From assembly GCF_024679095.1 (NCBI RefSeq), contig NC_066531.1, forward strand, positions 8,078,761-8,142,760: DNA of 64,000 nucleotides. The letters are read 5' to 3'. The position numbers and the translations under genes are program-made. Source of the stretch: Eriocheir sinensis. Taxonomy: Eukaryota; Arthropoda; Malacostraca; Decapoda; Varunidae. This document shows positions 21,889-33,959 of this stretch, in pieces. Below the pieces are notes generated by a model. The model was not told where the DNA came from and did not search any database. It saw nothing but the letters and a program-made list of their open reading frames with translations. The first letter of the stretch is position 1. The number at the start of each line of letters is the position of its first letter.

Positions 21889-22245
21889 AATACCATGTGT
21901 GGTAATATGTGTAGTAATATGTATGATAGTATGTGTAATAAAATGTATAAATGTGACTTGTTTTTGTTTTACTCTCCTACAAATATTTTAGAATGAATGA
22001 ATGTTTACGTAATATCAGTAAGTAAACAAACCAGTAACTGAAAGAAGAAATAAATCTAAATAACTGAAAATGAAACAAAGGTTTAATAATGGCAGAATAA
22101 TGATATTAAGAAATAAATAAATAAAGAAATAGTAAATTAATTATGAAATAAATGAAAATGTTAGTTCCATACCTATTTTATATATTCATGATTCTTCTTG
22201 TTTTTCATATTTTCTTGTTTACTTTTTATTATAGTATTATTTTAT
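21889..22245. other. No recognised feature (AT-rich)
   Basis: AT-rich sequence with AAATAAATAAA-like words and no supported frame. Confidence 0.5.
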
Positions 22246-22247
22246 TC

Positions 22248-22420
<173 letters not shown>

Positions 22421-22476
22421 CCCGTGTACACCTCCCACCGCGACCCGTTTGCCGTGTCGTGATTTATTCGCCGAAT

Positions 22477-22523
22477 ATTCGGGGACATGTCCCCGAATAG
22501 TCTTGGCCATTCGGCGACATGTC
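22477..22523. repeat. Palindromic GGACATGTCC repeat, copy 2
   Basis: Identical over 47 bp to 7900-7946, including the 22-bp perfect palindrome (22477-22498). As in copy 1, it lies just after TA and GATA microsatellites. Confidence 0.85.
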
Positions 22524-23235
22524 CAGCATACAACAAGGCCAGCATACAACAAGGCCAACATTATGCTCGGGTTCATAGCGAGGAACTTCGAGTGTAAAAC
22601 ACCAGACGTGATGCTATCCTTGTATAATTCCATGGTAAGACCGCACCTCGAGTATGCAGTGCAGTTCTGGTCTCCCAATTACAGAAAGGACATTGCTTTA
22701 CTGGAAAGGATTCAATGACGCGCCACAAAGATGATTCCAACCTTCAGGGCTCAACCGTACGAGGAGCGACTCAAGCGACTCAATCTCTTTACATTGGAGA
22801 AAAGACGCCTACGAGGGGATATGATTCAAGTCTTCAAGTATCTAAAAAAGTTCAATAACGTCGATTACTCCAAATTCTTTGAACTGCAAACCAACTCAAG
22901 AACTAGAAATAACGGTTTACCCATTCAGTTGAGTCGATGTAGCACAGACATTGGAAGGAGTTTCACTTCAAACCGAGTCCTCCGCTACTGGAACAATCTT
23001 CCCTCAAAAGTAGTAAATGCGAATACCATCAACTCCTTCAAAAAACGAATCGACCTTCATTTCGTTGCGTCGAGTAAACTGAATACCGAGGTGCTTCCAT
23101 CTGCTCCTCAATATCGAGGTGCTTTCATCTGCTCACCAAGCCCCAAGTGGCGGTCGAGCAGATTAAATCACCCAAGCGGGCGACCTCGTAATGAGCCAAT
23201 AGGCTTTCTGTTGCCTGCATTTCCATGTTTCCATG
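22524..23235 (+). pseudogene. CR1/jockey-type LINE C-terminal region and tail
   Basis: Begins abruptly in RT thumb sequence: NKANIMLGFIARNF, SMVRPHLEYAVQFWSPNY, one stop near 22717, then ATKMIPTFRAQPYEERLKRL, RRLRGDMIQVFKYLKKF, NRVLRYWNNLPSKVV and SFKKRIDLHF. It ends in a CCATGTTTCCATGTTTCC tail near 23240. The open frame after the stop is 22731-23396. It is 5' truncated and the least decayed CR1-type relic here. Confidence 0.88.
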
Positions 23236-23700
23236 TTTCCACCCACTCCTTCCCTTCTCTTCATTCATCCCTTCCTTGCCTTACCCATCTTCCCATTCAC
23301 TCTCGTCCATCCATCCCCGTCCTTTGCAACTGCACCCATGAGGAACTAAATCAAAGATGTGTTGTTCGTCATATGCACTTTAAGGAAAAATTCTGAATAA
23401 AATGAAAAAGGGAAGAACCTACAATTGAAGGAACACCTCGGGAATGGGCATGGCTTCACTTATATTACTGAAGACAAACTTATTTCAAAACCCTTCCCTT
23501 TGCAATCTTGAAACTGTTTGTTTCGAGGGTAGAGCCAAGATTATAGAAGTAAATGGTGGTTTTACAGCACATGTCGGCCCTAATTTTGACCCGAGCTCTG
23601 CCTGCGGGTGAGGAAGCTAGAGTGATGTGGCCTTGAAAAGGGGGGTAGGTTATCTCCCCCGCGCGTCGTGCGGCTGTGTCAGATACCTCTGTAATACGAG
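23236..23700. other. No securely recognised feature
   Basis: A 92-codon minus-strand open stretch (23480-23758) runs through this region into the next element. It has no motif that I can support; it may belong to a dispersed repeat. Confidence 0.35.
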
Positions 23701-24173
23701 TATGGGAAAGTGGGGTAAGATGAACCGCAGGGTAAGATGAACCACCCCTTGCGATCACGTGATCACAGATTGCATCAAGCTCTAATGCTGCACAACCAAA
23801 CCAGTAGTCACCACGTGTCTCTGGTAGCAGCGAGACGTTCCTGTGGAGAGTCTGTCAGTTTTTACAGCAAAAAATGTTTCTTCCATTGAAAAGTAAAATA
23901 TTGGAAGCCGAGAATATCGTCAATTACTCTGGTATGTATTAGTCTTACTTTTGTTGCAAATTGCTGGTGATTAGTTTAGTATTTGATAATTCTTCTGTCC
24001 ATGTTTTCGATGGTAACGGTTTGTATTAACATATTTACAAACGATTCATTCAAAATGGCCGCGGAGGGGTAAGATGAACCTTTAAGTTTGGAGACAGATG
24101 AACCATCAGTTCATCTTGCCCATCATGTGTGAATGATTATTTTTAATCCTCATTGTAATCTATTTGATATCAG

Positions 24174-24353
24174 ATGCCGCGAAAGTACATCAGAAAAACG
24201 GGCCGGGCCCCTGTACCCCTCGATGTGATGAAAAGGGCCTCCGCTGCATTCGACGATGGAAAAAAGAAGAAAGAAAGAAAAGAAAAGGGCACAAAAATAC
24301 TGACTGATACGCCAGTCCGGGATGAAGTAGCAGAGAGAGACGAAACATAGGCC
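24174..24353 (+). pseudogene. pogo/Tigger-like transposase N-terminal fragment
   Basis: An ATG just after a TTTGATATCAG acceptor-like site opens a 59-codon frame beginning MPRKYIRKTGRAPVPLDVMK, resembling the N-terminal DNA-binding helix-turn-helix of pogo/Tigger and jerky-type proteins. It becomes Lys/Glu-rich and stops at TAG. The rest of the DNA-binding domain and the DDE core are missing. Confidence 0.7.
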
Positions 24354-24379
24354 ACCAAGGCGAATAAAGAAATTGTGAA

Positions 24380-24825
24380 GAATTTGTTTGGTAAGAGACA
24401 GAAGTCAAGACAGACAGCATCTATAATGCCACTTCGGATGATGATAGTGAGGACGATGCATGCGAGACCATGGATTCACTTACACAAGACTCTGATGACG
24501 ATATATCGGATGACGAGTTAATGGAAGGCGGTTTCGTGGTAGTGAACATTCATAGCATGAAGGGAACCACACAAAGATATGTCGCAAGAGTCGACCTAAT
24601 CGACGGTGATGAAATCGAGGGAGTTTTCATGAAGAGAATCCCGGGACACAGGCCCATTGAAAGCAAATAGGCCTTCATAATCGACCACACTGATGAAGCA
24701 TCATTCGATAAAAAAGATATTTCGGTGACACTACCAGCTCCGAAAAACTTGTCTGGTAGTCTGCGAAAGTCGAACCAGTTTGTGTTCCCATGTGACTTGG
24801 GAAGATTCAATCTCTCGTAGGCCTG
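24380..24825 (+). pseudogene. pogo/Tigger-like transposase C-terminal fragment
   Basis: One frame with a single TAG near 24668. It starts with an acidic run (NATSDDDSEDD, DSDDDISDDE), then a beta-rich segment with GFVVVNIHSMKG and YVARVDLIDGDEIEG, then KSNQFVFPCDLGRFNL before the stop. This layout (acidic stretch, then a small barrel-like domain) follows the DDE core in many arthropod pogo-like proteins. Assignment by resemblance. Confidence 0.6.
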
Positions 24826-25122
24826 TTGATGGACATAAGTGCATTTTGCTAAATTTTCAAAAGGATGTATATGTACTATTGATACATAAAAAAATGTGTA
24901 CTATCCTCTTTTTTAAAGGCTTTAAAAAGGTGAAAGCCTTATCAGGAGAATATCAATTTTGTTTATGGTTAAAGGTAAATGACAGCTGCTCAAATGAACA
25001 CTGACAGAGACAGGGTCACGTTACCAGGGAAGACCCCAGGTCGAAAAATCTAAAAAGTGGTTCATCTTACCCCACTTTACCCTAACTAGGAGCTCCGAGC
25101 CAAAAAATATATTCAGTCCTCA

Positions 25123-25123
25123 G

Positions 25124-25171
<48 letters not shown>
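25123..25171. repeat. (CA)n microsatellite
   Basis: Uninterrupted CA dinucleotide run. Confidence 0.97.
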
Positions 25172-25173
<2 letters not shown>

Positions 25174-25309
25174 ACAGTGTAATTCAAGCAAACATATATA
25201 AATTGAAAATGACCGTATCTCGCTTATTTCCAAAGTCAAGTTTTTTATTAACAATCGGCAGCGGACGGGAAAAAAAATTGATAACCCGACGGGCCTGACG
25301 TGTGGGGTG

Positions 25310-25313
<4 letters not shown>

Positions 25314-25362
<49 letters not shown>
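25314..25362. repeat. (GA)n microsatellite
   Basis: Uninterrupted GA dinucleotide run. Confidence 0.97.
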
Positions 25363-25363
<1 letters not shown>

Positions 25364-25379
25364 AAATCATCCGTCTACT

Positions 25380-27005
25380 GACCTGTATGTCCTCACTAAA
25401 CTGAGGGAAATCACGAAGGGTAGGTATAATAATTTATGAAGAGTAACGAGCCTCCATTATGGGAGGTAAGGGTTGCATATGACTTGCGCTACACTGTCGT
25501 GCCATCCTGACAAGATGTTGCATCACTTCCACTGTACCCCTCCACTAGTGGTGCAGCGGTCCACACGTAGGCACGAAGCAAGCACTTAACGGGCATGAGT
25601 AAATCTTGTGTTTACACTTGTAATATTTGCTTTGTTTTGTGTATGCAGCTCAGCGTTTAAGGAAGTAATTGTTTTGAATCCTCATAATCTTCATTTTCAA
25701 GAAAATAAAAATGTATAAGAAATGCATTGTAATTCTCAGACAACGACGTTGTTTGTTAACGCGCATCAGATCCGGGGACGAGTAGGTTCCATTGCTTATT
25801 TCTCCAACAGAAGTTCAGTCATCTATAGGCGATGGAAAGTTTTCAAATTCCGCCATAATCAACTTTACTTTTTAACTCTTAGCGGGTGATATTTTCTCAA
25901 ATAGTCTCCAAAGCAAATACCCTTCACTCATTGTTAATCAAGTCATACTGAGTATACTATTCTGAGTAGACCTCGGGTAACCTTGTCCCAGGGAATCTAC
26001 CCCAACGGCCGGTGGCAACACTGCAGGGTGGCGCACGGCTGCCTGAGGTGACGGAGCTCACATATGAGGAGTCCGGCGGTAGTGGCGCATGCCCTGTTAT
26101 AAGTGTAACCATCACGTACCCTTTGAGGCTCCTAAATACTCTTCCGAACGCATGTGACCAGTTGTTGTGTCGCGTGTAACCTAGACTGACGCAGCGACGG
26201 AGGGGCAGCCTGAGGGACCGAACACCGATTCCTGGTAAGTACTTCCGTGGGTTGCCTCGTAGCAGCACAAGAGGTTTGTACTGATGTTTCTGGAATAAGA
26301 AAGTGAAAGGATTGTATCACCTACAAGAGTACTTCCTTCCTTGTATAGTTATGTGAGCTCGTAAATTCCACCGTCGGTTACGACAGAAACGGCAAATCGT
26401 GTATACTGCCCCTTTTCGTCCCCCCCCCCCACCCACCCCCTTTTCGTTGCTTTTTTACATAGCTCAAATGGCAATTAGCACTACCCCAACTACCATCCCC
26501 TCCCTGTCTTTGGCTTTACAGTGCCTAAAGTCAGGGATCTACATGACCAATAACCCAGGAAAACTACTGTTGTACAATCGTGGTACACAAGTGTTGATAC
26601 ACTGTCCACTGAGTTTTGTTCACCGGCCCCGACTTTAAAATATATACACCGCATGGAAAGAGGCTAATGTTCAGATATGTCACCACATATACACTCTCCA
26701 TAATTTATTATATATGAATTTGTCAGTTGTGCACACTGATAACAAGTTTGTAATTTGTGGAGGAAAATGTCTCTTTTTACATTTCGTTCAAATTTAGTCA
26801 AGGACAGCTAAAGTTGTTTACAAGGCTATTATGCATTTGAATAAATGTTGTATTCATTCCTGCAACGTCCTCCCTAAGAAAATACGAAGAAAACATTGAT
26901 AACTTGCACAAATATTCTGATATGATCTAAAAATATATAATGATGAAACCATTTCACTCTCGCTTGACAATGTTATGTAATGACGTCATCGACCATGCCA
27001 GCCGG
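25380..27005. other. No recognised feature
   Basis: Mostly unique-looking sequence with a short poly-C tract near 26420. Small frames show no recognisable motif. It could hold regulatory or unannotated host sequence; nothing more can be supported. Confidence 0.4.
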
Positions 27006-27009
27006 CGCA

Positions 27010-27185
27010 TTTAGGAAACTAGTAGGCTATTGTGAATTGAATTACAAAGCTATTATTTTGCATTTAAGAATACTAAGCGATTCGTTTGCATTTATGAAAC
27101 TAAGCCATTACTTTGCATTTACGAATACTAAGTTATTATTATGCATTTAAGAAAACTGCTATTATTTTGCAGTAACTTTTTTTGG
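27010..27185 (-). repeat. R1 minisatellite fragment
   Basis: Five or so diverged units of the R1 minisatellite (TTATTTTGCATTTA.GAATACTAAG type), in the same orientation as 51300-52050. It ends TTTTGCAGTAACTTTTTT, as both full R1 copies do next to their (GA)n run. Confidence 0.8.
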
Positions 27186-27734
27186 TCAATTTACGGTTTC
27201 ACCCAACCAACGATTTTCTCACGTGGTTCATGTTTTTCTAGTGATAGATGTAGAGAATTCCGTGATTTTGTTCCTCATTTCCGTCGCAAATGTCTACTTT
27301 TCGAGTTATGCCTCTTTTCAAGTTATGCCTATCCCCTTCCTAAACGATCTTGGGGGACCTGTGGGAACACAGGGTTTTTGGGTGGGGGAGCATGAAATCG
27401 ACTAATATGCATTTTAAATGAGGTCGAGAAATCAACAGAATCGCATTAGAACACCAGTGAAAAGGCATAGCCTACATTTGTTTTAGTTGGAGCGGGGAAG
27501 CGACCATTGTGATGTAAGCAGTGTTGCCAACGATCCGCTATGGGTGAACATCCCATCCTGATCTGCGCATGCGCGGACTTTGTTTACATACACAGGGCGG
27601 ATTATTTTCGGCACGGTACCGTGTCTTTTCTCGCTTACTTATTGTGATCTGTCCCACCCGAGTTTATATTTGTTTTTTATGAAAGTAAATGATGACGTAT
27701 GTTTTGAATTTGGAAAATGCGTGAAATATGAAAG
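27186..27734. other. No recognised feature
   Basis: No motif-bearing frame, repeat or RNA gene could be supported in this stretch. Confidence 0.4.
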
Positions 27735-27840
27735 TTGATTCCTGCACCTCTTGTATGTCAGCAAATGTGATAAATGAGATAACCTGCACCCCTTGTATGT
27801 CGGTAAATGTGATAAATAAGATAACCTGCACCACTTGTAG
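27735..27840. repeat. Short tandem array, unit about 50 bp
   Basis: Two and a half copies of a unit reading CCTGCACCNCTTGTATGTC then GTAAATGTGATAAAT and AGATAA. It ends exactly where the next pogo-like terminus begins. Confidence 0.8.
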
Positions 27841-28770
27841 GGGGAGGTGGGGCAAAATGGCATGGGTGGGTAATATGGACCACCCCGTTTTCTGTGTTTT
27901 TAGGTTCTGCCAGCTATTGATAATGATATGGACTTACTCCTCGGCTCATTAGTCAGCTGTGACATCGGGGCAAGTTTGGACGCCGTCGTTTGTTTGTGTG
28001 TGAAAAATCCCAGAATATTTTATCACCAGCTGATCTTTTGGTAAGGGTCTGATAAAATCGTGTTTATAGGAGTACTGTGACTCATAATTTCATGTGTTAT
28101 TGCATGATTCTTTGGTATTACTCTGTGCATGAGTCTGACTACTGAAACATTTTTCTGCACCGCCATTGTTCCGCTGAGATTGTTGTTAACATTTTCATTG
28201 CCCTTGGGGCAAAACGGCCCACTTAACAATAATAATTATTTTTTCCTGCTAACTAACTCACAACTTCAGTGAACAAAGATAAGGACAAAGTGTTCTCTGT
28301 TTCTTTTATATGAATATTAATTTTATGTTCAGGAAGGTAATGTCACTTTTCGTTTGTGAGTTCATGTTGTTCATGCTATTGAGCAAAATAACAATTATTT
28401 TTGTAATGCATTAAGAACTTTTATGTTCAGAAAGGTAATTTCACTTTCACTTGTGAGTAGTTTCATGAGAGTTCATTGGTGTTCATGCTATTGAGCCACA
28501 GATCATTTATTTTTGTAATGGAATAAGAACTTGATGTTCAGGAAGGTAATATCACTTTTCATTTGGAATTCATTGTTTTTCATGCTACTGAGCCTAAGAG
28601 CAATTGTTTTATAATGGAATAAGAACTAGATTATTTTAGTTTTGTTAAGTAATCTTTCTAATGTGATTATCTGTCAAAACGTATGTTTGGCATGTTACCA
28701 AGCATTTCCATATGAGGGCCATTTTGCCCCATACGTGAGGTCCGTTTTGCCCCGACCGTTGTACAAAATG
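27841..28770. mobile_element. Possible second pogo-like MITE
   Basis: The left edge GGGGGAGGTGGGGCAAAATG and an inverted motif near 28720-28736 (CCATTTTGCCCC) recall the GTGGGG(T/C)AA(G/A)ATG termini of the 23703-25082 element. Other ATTTTGCCCC/GGGGCAAAA words occur at 28205 and 28750. The right edge is uncertain and may lie past the assembly gap. No transposase was seen. Confidence 0.45.
28316..28625. repeat. Tandem array, three units of about 100 bp
   Basis: Three diverged units each contain GATGTTCAGGAAGGTAAT, TCACTTTTC, a TTCATGCTATTGAGC word and TTTTGTAATGGAATAAGAAC. Confidence 0.75.
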
Positions 28771-28900
28771 GTCCACTTGTGGCTATTTTATTTTTTTAAT
28801 TCATGAGTAAAGGATCCAAAGTAGTTCTTCCAAAGAGAGTTTATTTTGTTTAATGACGAATAAAGATTGCAAAAACACCAGCTATCTCTGAATATACTAC

Positions 28901-29000
28901 NNNNNNNNNNNNNNNNNNNNNNNNNNNNNNNNNNNNNNNNNNNNNNNNNNNNNNNNNNNNNNNNNNNNNNNNNNNNNNNNNNNNNNNNNNNNNNNNNNNN
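28901..29000. other. Assembly gap (100 N)
   Basis: Exactly 100 N, the conventional size for a scaffold join of unknown length. Relations across it are uncertain. Confidence 0.99.
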
Positions 29001-29089
29001 TGGCTGATGAAGAATAAGTGGAGGAAGGATGACACGAGTGAACTGCACGGGTGCTGGTTACATGAGACTAACACACATGGACACACCTG

Positions 29090-32000
29090 ATTGTCATGGC
29101 TTCAGGCTGTTAAATGATAGAGATAAGGTGGAGATGCTCAGAAAGAAGGAGTCTGTTATAATTGTATGACTGGCAAACATTTGGCAAGATATTTATTACT
29201 CTAAGAGACAGTTGCACTGTGATGACAAATAACAAGGTTTGTGGCATGTGGCACTTATCCACTGCTACACAAGGCTCAAGCAGATGGTAGTATGTATCAT
29301 TATACCAACACGACTAGTAGGGCGCTGAATGATAAGTCTAAAGTAATGTTGATGGTTAGCTCAGTATATCACAAGGGTTACATCCCTATGACTGCTCTAT
29401 GGGATAGTGGTTCCGAATATTACAGTCGTAACTCATTCAGTGGCTGGGAGACTGAATTACTGGGATAAATATCTCTATAAATGTCACTAAAAGTAGGTAA
29501 TATTACAGAGAGCTGTGTTACCAAAGAATATACCATTCCTTTAATGGACCAACAAGGTAAAAGTTTGGCAGATTAATAACTTATGGAATGGATAAATTAC
29601 TTCAAATGTTTTGGGATGTTGAGACCTTGGAGCTTAGTAGGATTTTGAGAGTACAGCAACACTTACTGACAAGGCCTGTAGGGAAGGTAGACATGTTAAT
29701 TGGCACAGACTGAACTGTGAACTGCTCCTAAAAGTGGTGAAAACTGTGGGTAGCCTCAGTTATTAGAGAATCAGTTTGGAGTATTGCGTTAGGGATAGAC
29801 TGACATTGAGTGCTAACCATCAATATTATTCAAGTTCATGCTTTACCAGTGAACCATATTTTCGGCTGATTTACTACTAGTGAAATATCTGTTTGTGAAA
29901 TGCCAGTTTGAAAATGTCCTTGGATAATGTGTTTTGGTGGTGGCCTAGACTTGAATAATGAAACTTGTTTAAGTAAACAGGATATCGGCAGTAGTTTACG
30001 ATTAAAGAAGAGGGAGCTGGACTTGATAGAGCAGGGACTTACATATGATCAATTTAACAAAGTGTGTGGGTTACTAAATATCCTTGGATAAAAACACCAT
30101 GGATTTACCTAATAACTTTGCTGTTGCTGTCCCATAGGATGAAAGCTACTGAAAAAGAGCTGTCAAACTTGGCCATGACTATTGTAGATTGTATCAAGTC
30201 AAATTGACGAGATGAATGATCATTAAGGGAGTTGCAAAGAAAGCTTGAACAGGGAAGAATTTGAGCTCATATGTAGGCCCATCCACTGCGCACCCATCGC
30301 TTGATGTGATGAAGCCAGACTCTGCGCGTCCACCCAATGAGAATTGTGTTTGACTCGTCAAGTAATTATCAGGACACCAACTAACTTCCTATTGGGCCAA
30401 ATGACCAGACATGTTAAATTCAATGTTGGGAGTATTGTTGAGGATGAGAGAGGAGAATTTGGTTGTAGCAGGGGACATATCGAGAATGTATCATACCATA
30501 AAATTAAACAGGAAGATCAACACACTCATAGATTCATTGGGGCTTTAATTTGTCTGAAGGCACCTGCGCATTATGTTTTGACAACCGCTACTTTTGGTGA
30601 TCGTCTAGTGGCATTATAGCGACACTGGCCGCCTTATACACAGCGGAAAGGCGCGGAGGAGTACCCGGAGGCTGCTCGGATGATCATAAGAAACACCTAT
30701 AATGGACGACATGGTACATTCGTTTCCAGTAAGACAGAGGGCATACAAAATCATTAAGAGATGCAGAATACATTTTGTCAACAGCAGGGTTCATAACGGT
30801 AGAAACACTGGGTGGTGTCAGGGGAGTGAAAGGTGATTCTGAAGGAATCAATTTGTTAAGAGAACACCAGACAGAGAATGTATTAGGAATGTCGTGGAAT
30901 GTGAAAATGATGAGTTCTTCTACACAGTCAGAATAAATTTCTCACCCAAGTATAAAAAGTGCACACAGAACCAAATATATTATTACAGTGAGTTCAAATA
31001 TAAAGTTTCCCCAACACCCTTACAAGACGGATGGTGCTCAGTCAGATGGCCTCAGTATTTGATCCATTAGGCTTGGTGCAACCTTTTGTTTGGCTACGCT
31101 AGAATTACTCTGAGGGAGATGATAATGAATAGTAATGTGACAGAGGGTGGGATGAACCAATTTCAGCAGGAGTATAAAAATAAGATGGATGAATTTTTTT
31201 GCAGAATTATACAAACTGGAAACTTAAAAGATAAATCGTGCAATCAAACCGAAGGATGCAGTGGAAAGCCAATTTTGATCCCATATTTTCAGACGCATCA
31301 AAAGATGCGCTTGTAAGTTACTCTGTTGCTTACTGCCGTTTTCATGACATTATCAGGAGCCTTTGAATCATTCATCATTATAAGCCAGAATGAATAACTC
31401 CCTCAAGGCAAATGAGTATTCCTAGAATTGAGCTATGTGCAGCCGTCATGTCATACAGAGCTGCGGATGAGAATAGTGGAGGAATTAGATTGGGGTTTTG
31501 AAAAGATTTATCATATATTTGGACTCAGAGATAGTGAGAGCGCAAATACAGAAGGATTCACACAAATTTAAATCCTTTGTTTGGGATCCGCATAGCAGAA
31601 GTACCTGAAGAGATTCAGATCCTAAGAATGGTGGGTGAGTTGGCCTGCTTCTGTCAAAATTATTTGACAGATGTACCTGATAAGATTTGTTATACACTAA
31701 CATGTGATGACAGTGCAGTTCAGTCTGATAAAGGCATAATCAGACTGTACCACAAATAGAGCTTTATTGTCATTGATTTGCAAAGATTTAGCAGTTACCC
31801 AAAATTACTCAGAGTAACCAGTAGAATAATGACGGCCAGTTAAGACTAAATCTCTTAAAGCATTGGGTAATGAGGTCAGTAGCTGACATGATTCATGCCA
31901 AGAAAAATTATGGAGCTGAAAGAAGCACCACAGAGGATACGTAGATGATTGGCACCAAAGAGATTCCAACACTTGGGACCTACAATTAATGAAGAGAATA

Positions 32001-33237
32001 ATTGTTATATAGAGAGTCATGTAAATCCTGGCTGAGACAGAACACTGGAATACAATGATATGTACATGTACTGTTACCAAAATAATCATAAATTTACACA
32101 TCTATACTTGTCCCACATTTACACAACATAGATCACTCAGGGGTAGAGTCTACAGTTGCTAAGTTAAGGAGGAAATTTTGGGTTCAGGTGTTACTAGAGG
32201 TTGTAAAGTCTATAAAGCATAGATGTGTAACCTGCTTCAGAGGTTGTCTCCTCAAATCACTGGTCAGAAAATGGGAGAGTTGCCCGAAGAGGAGACTAAG
32301 ACCACCGTTTTCCATACGGCATGTGTCAATATCTTTGGCCCTTCAGGAATACGTGACACTGTGAAGCGTAGGACATTCAGGAAAAGCCCTGTGGTATTAT
32401 ATTTAATTGCTTGTCTACCAGAAGTGTCTATGTGGATTTAATAGGGATATGATACACAGAGTTTCTTGATGACTTTTCCAGACGGTTTGTATCTATAAGG
32501 GGTTGTATCCTTTAAGCATGTTTTCGAACAGGGGTTCTCAGTTTGTATCTGCGAGCAAGGTACTGAGAACAAATGTTTAGTGGATTAGATTAGCAGCATA
32601 CCATTTGCAACTTTGGTAGTGCTCAAAGGGGGATGGACTGGGTGTTTACCATTTCAGCAGATTCATACATGGCAAAATGGTATTAGTGAAGCGTTGATAA
32701 AGAGCGTAGAAACGATCATTGAAAATCATAATTGGTGACAGTACATTTACATTTGGAGTACTTCAAACTGTACTGTTTGAGGTAGCAAACCTCCTCAATG
32801 AGCGACCAATAGGACTAAAGCCAGGTTCGGATGTCATTGCAGGATGTTATCTTTGCCCTAATGATCTCTTATTAGGCCGAGCTTCTAATCACGCTCCAAT
32901 TGGTATTTGGACAGAATGTAATAACAACAAGAGGTTGGAGTTTCTGAATCATGTGGTAGATGGATTTTGGCGAAAGTGGCAGCGGGATTATTTCCCTACT
33001 CTCATAGTGGAACAAAAGTGGCATGCTGAGAAAAGAAATATGAGAGTTGGTGATTTGGCGCTGGTACAGGACAGTAATCTTACTAGAGTCGTTTGGAAAT
33101 TGGCACAAGTTAGTGAGGCTCGCCCTGGGAGAGATGGATTAGTAAGAGATGTCACCATTAGATATAAGCGTCAGACGATAGGACCTAAATATGAAGGTCT
33201 GATAATGTACAAGTCAGGAGGTCGGCACATCGACTAG
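29090..33237 (+). pseudogene. Degenerate BEL/Pao retrotransposon (gag end to integrase end)
   Basis: Blocks appear in Pol order in changing frames: a zinc-finger-proximal CHGFRLLND region and a KAQADGSMYH segment (about 29260); a protease-like TALWDSGSE (about 29390); an RT-proximal RLKKRELDLIEQGL (about 30010); an RNase H/connection region (31080-31450, ending RIELCAAVMSYR); a decayed HHCC and integrase core (32120-32700); and the integrase C-terminus described next. Stops and frameshifts are very frequent, so it is old. No LTR was recognised on either side; the 5' end may fall in or near the assembly gap. Confidence 0.8.
32719..33237 (+). pseudogene. BEL/Pao integrase C-terminal region (open for 172 codons)
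   Basis: The best-preserved part of the BEL element: FEVANLLNERPIGLKPGSD, LCPNDLLLGRASNHAPIG, FWRKWQRDYFPTLIVEQKWH, VGDLALVQDSNLTRVVWKL and GRDGLVRDVTIRYK. The last two blocks are the small C-terminal integrase domain characteristic of BEL/Pao (the DUF5641 type). The frame opens by chance within integrase, so its first codon is not a true start. Confidence 0.9.
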
Positions 33238-33955
33238 TGGTAATTCTGCCTGTTGAGGACCAATGATTCTGTATCTTGCATTCTTGTGGGTGGGAGTGTA
33301 TCATACGCAACGGGATGATAGATTCTCGTTTGATTTTGTATTGTTTCTACTGAGTAACCAACCTGTTTACTTGTGTGTGTCATTGGATATTGGGAAAAAT
33401 GTTTAGGAATGATTTATGATGGTTATTGTACCGTACTTTTGAGATATCTGTTAAATTCATGGTTATATGTTCGTTGGCGCATGCCGCTGCGCATTTGGTG
33501 CTTTCGTGGCAGCCAGGAGGCCCCGCTGCCGTGTGGTCACTCTGGGCTGTTTGTGAACCAATGTGGAAACAAGTATTTTACCCATTCTACCAGTATGGAA
33601 CGTGTAAGTAAAACGTATTACGTTAATTCAACATTTTGGCATGAAATTAAAATACTAATGGTTTGGGGCACCTGAAAATATTCAACATTATTTTTGAAAT
33701 TTAATAGGAGTGCTTTTCAGGCCAATTCTCAGAATAACACTCCTTATCCTCACTTTAAAAAAAAAGGCAAAGGTATAGGTAAAAAATGTAAAGGAAATTC
33801 AAAATTTTGACATGAAATACAAATGCTTTGGGGCAGCAGAAAATGTTGAACAATATATTTGAAATTTCATAGGAATGCTATTTGGGGCCAATTCCCAAAG
33901 AAATAAGACTCCCCATGTTAACTTTCTGAAAAAAAGTTAAAATCCTCTAAAAACA
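33238..33955. repeat. BEL 3' flank with a diverged direct repeat
   Basis: Two related segments, about 33632-33741 and 33798-33912, share TTGGCATGAAATTAAAAT-like, GGGGCA.C.GAAAAT, TTTGAAATTT.ATAGGA and GGCCAATTC words. They may be LTR remnants or a tandem duplication. No coding sequence. Confidence 0.6.
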
Positions 33956-33959
33956 TCCA

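Larger units (their letters stand above)
23703..25082 (+). mobile_element. pogo/Tigger-like transposon, internally deleted
   Basis: The element is 1380 bp, with inverted termini sharing AAAGTGGGGTAAGATGAACC (left from 23707; right is the complement ending 25079), flanked by TA on both sides (23701-23702 and 25083-25084), the usual target of Tc1/mariner/pogo elements. It encodes a pogo-type N-terminus and a separate acidic C-terminus but lacks the catalytic DDE core, so it is a non-autonomous deletion product. Confidence 0.8.

Noticed and set aside
23480..23758. 92-codon minus-strand open frame as a host gene
   Set aside because: It crosses the left border of the pogo-like element and has no domain or splice context; more likely repeat-derived.
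26399..26638. 79-codon plus-strand frame after a poly-C tract
   Set aside because: No recognisable motif, and its start lies in low-complexity sequence.
28788..29086. Open frames spanning the block of N
   Set aside because: They bridge an assembly gap, so the reading frame is meaningless.
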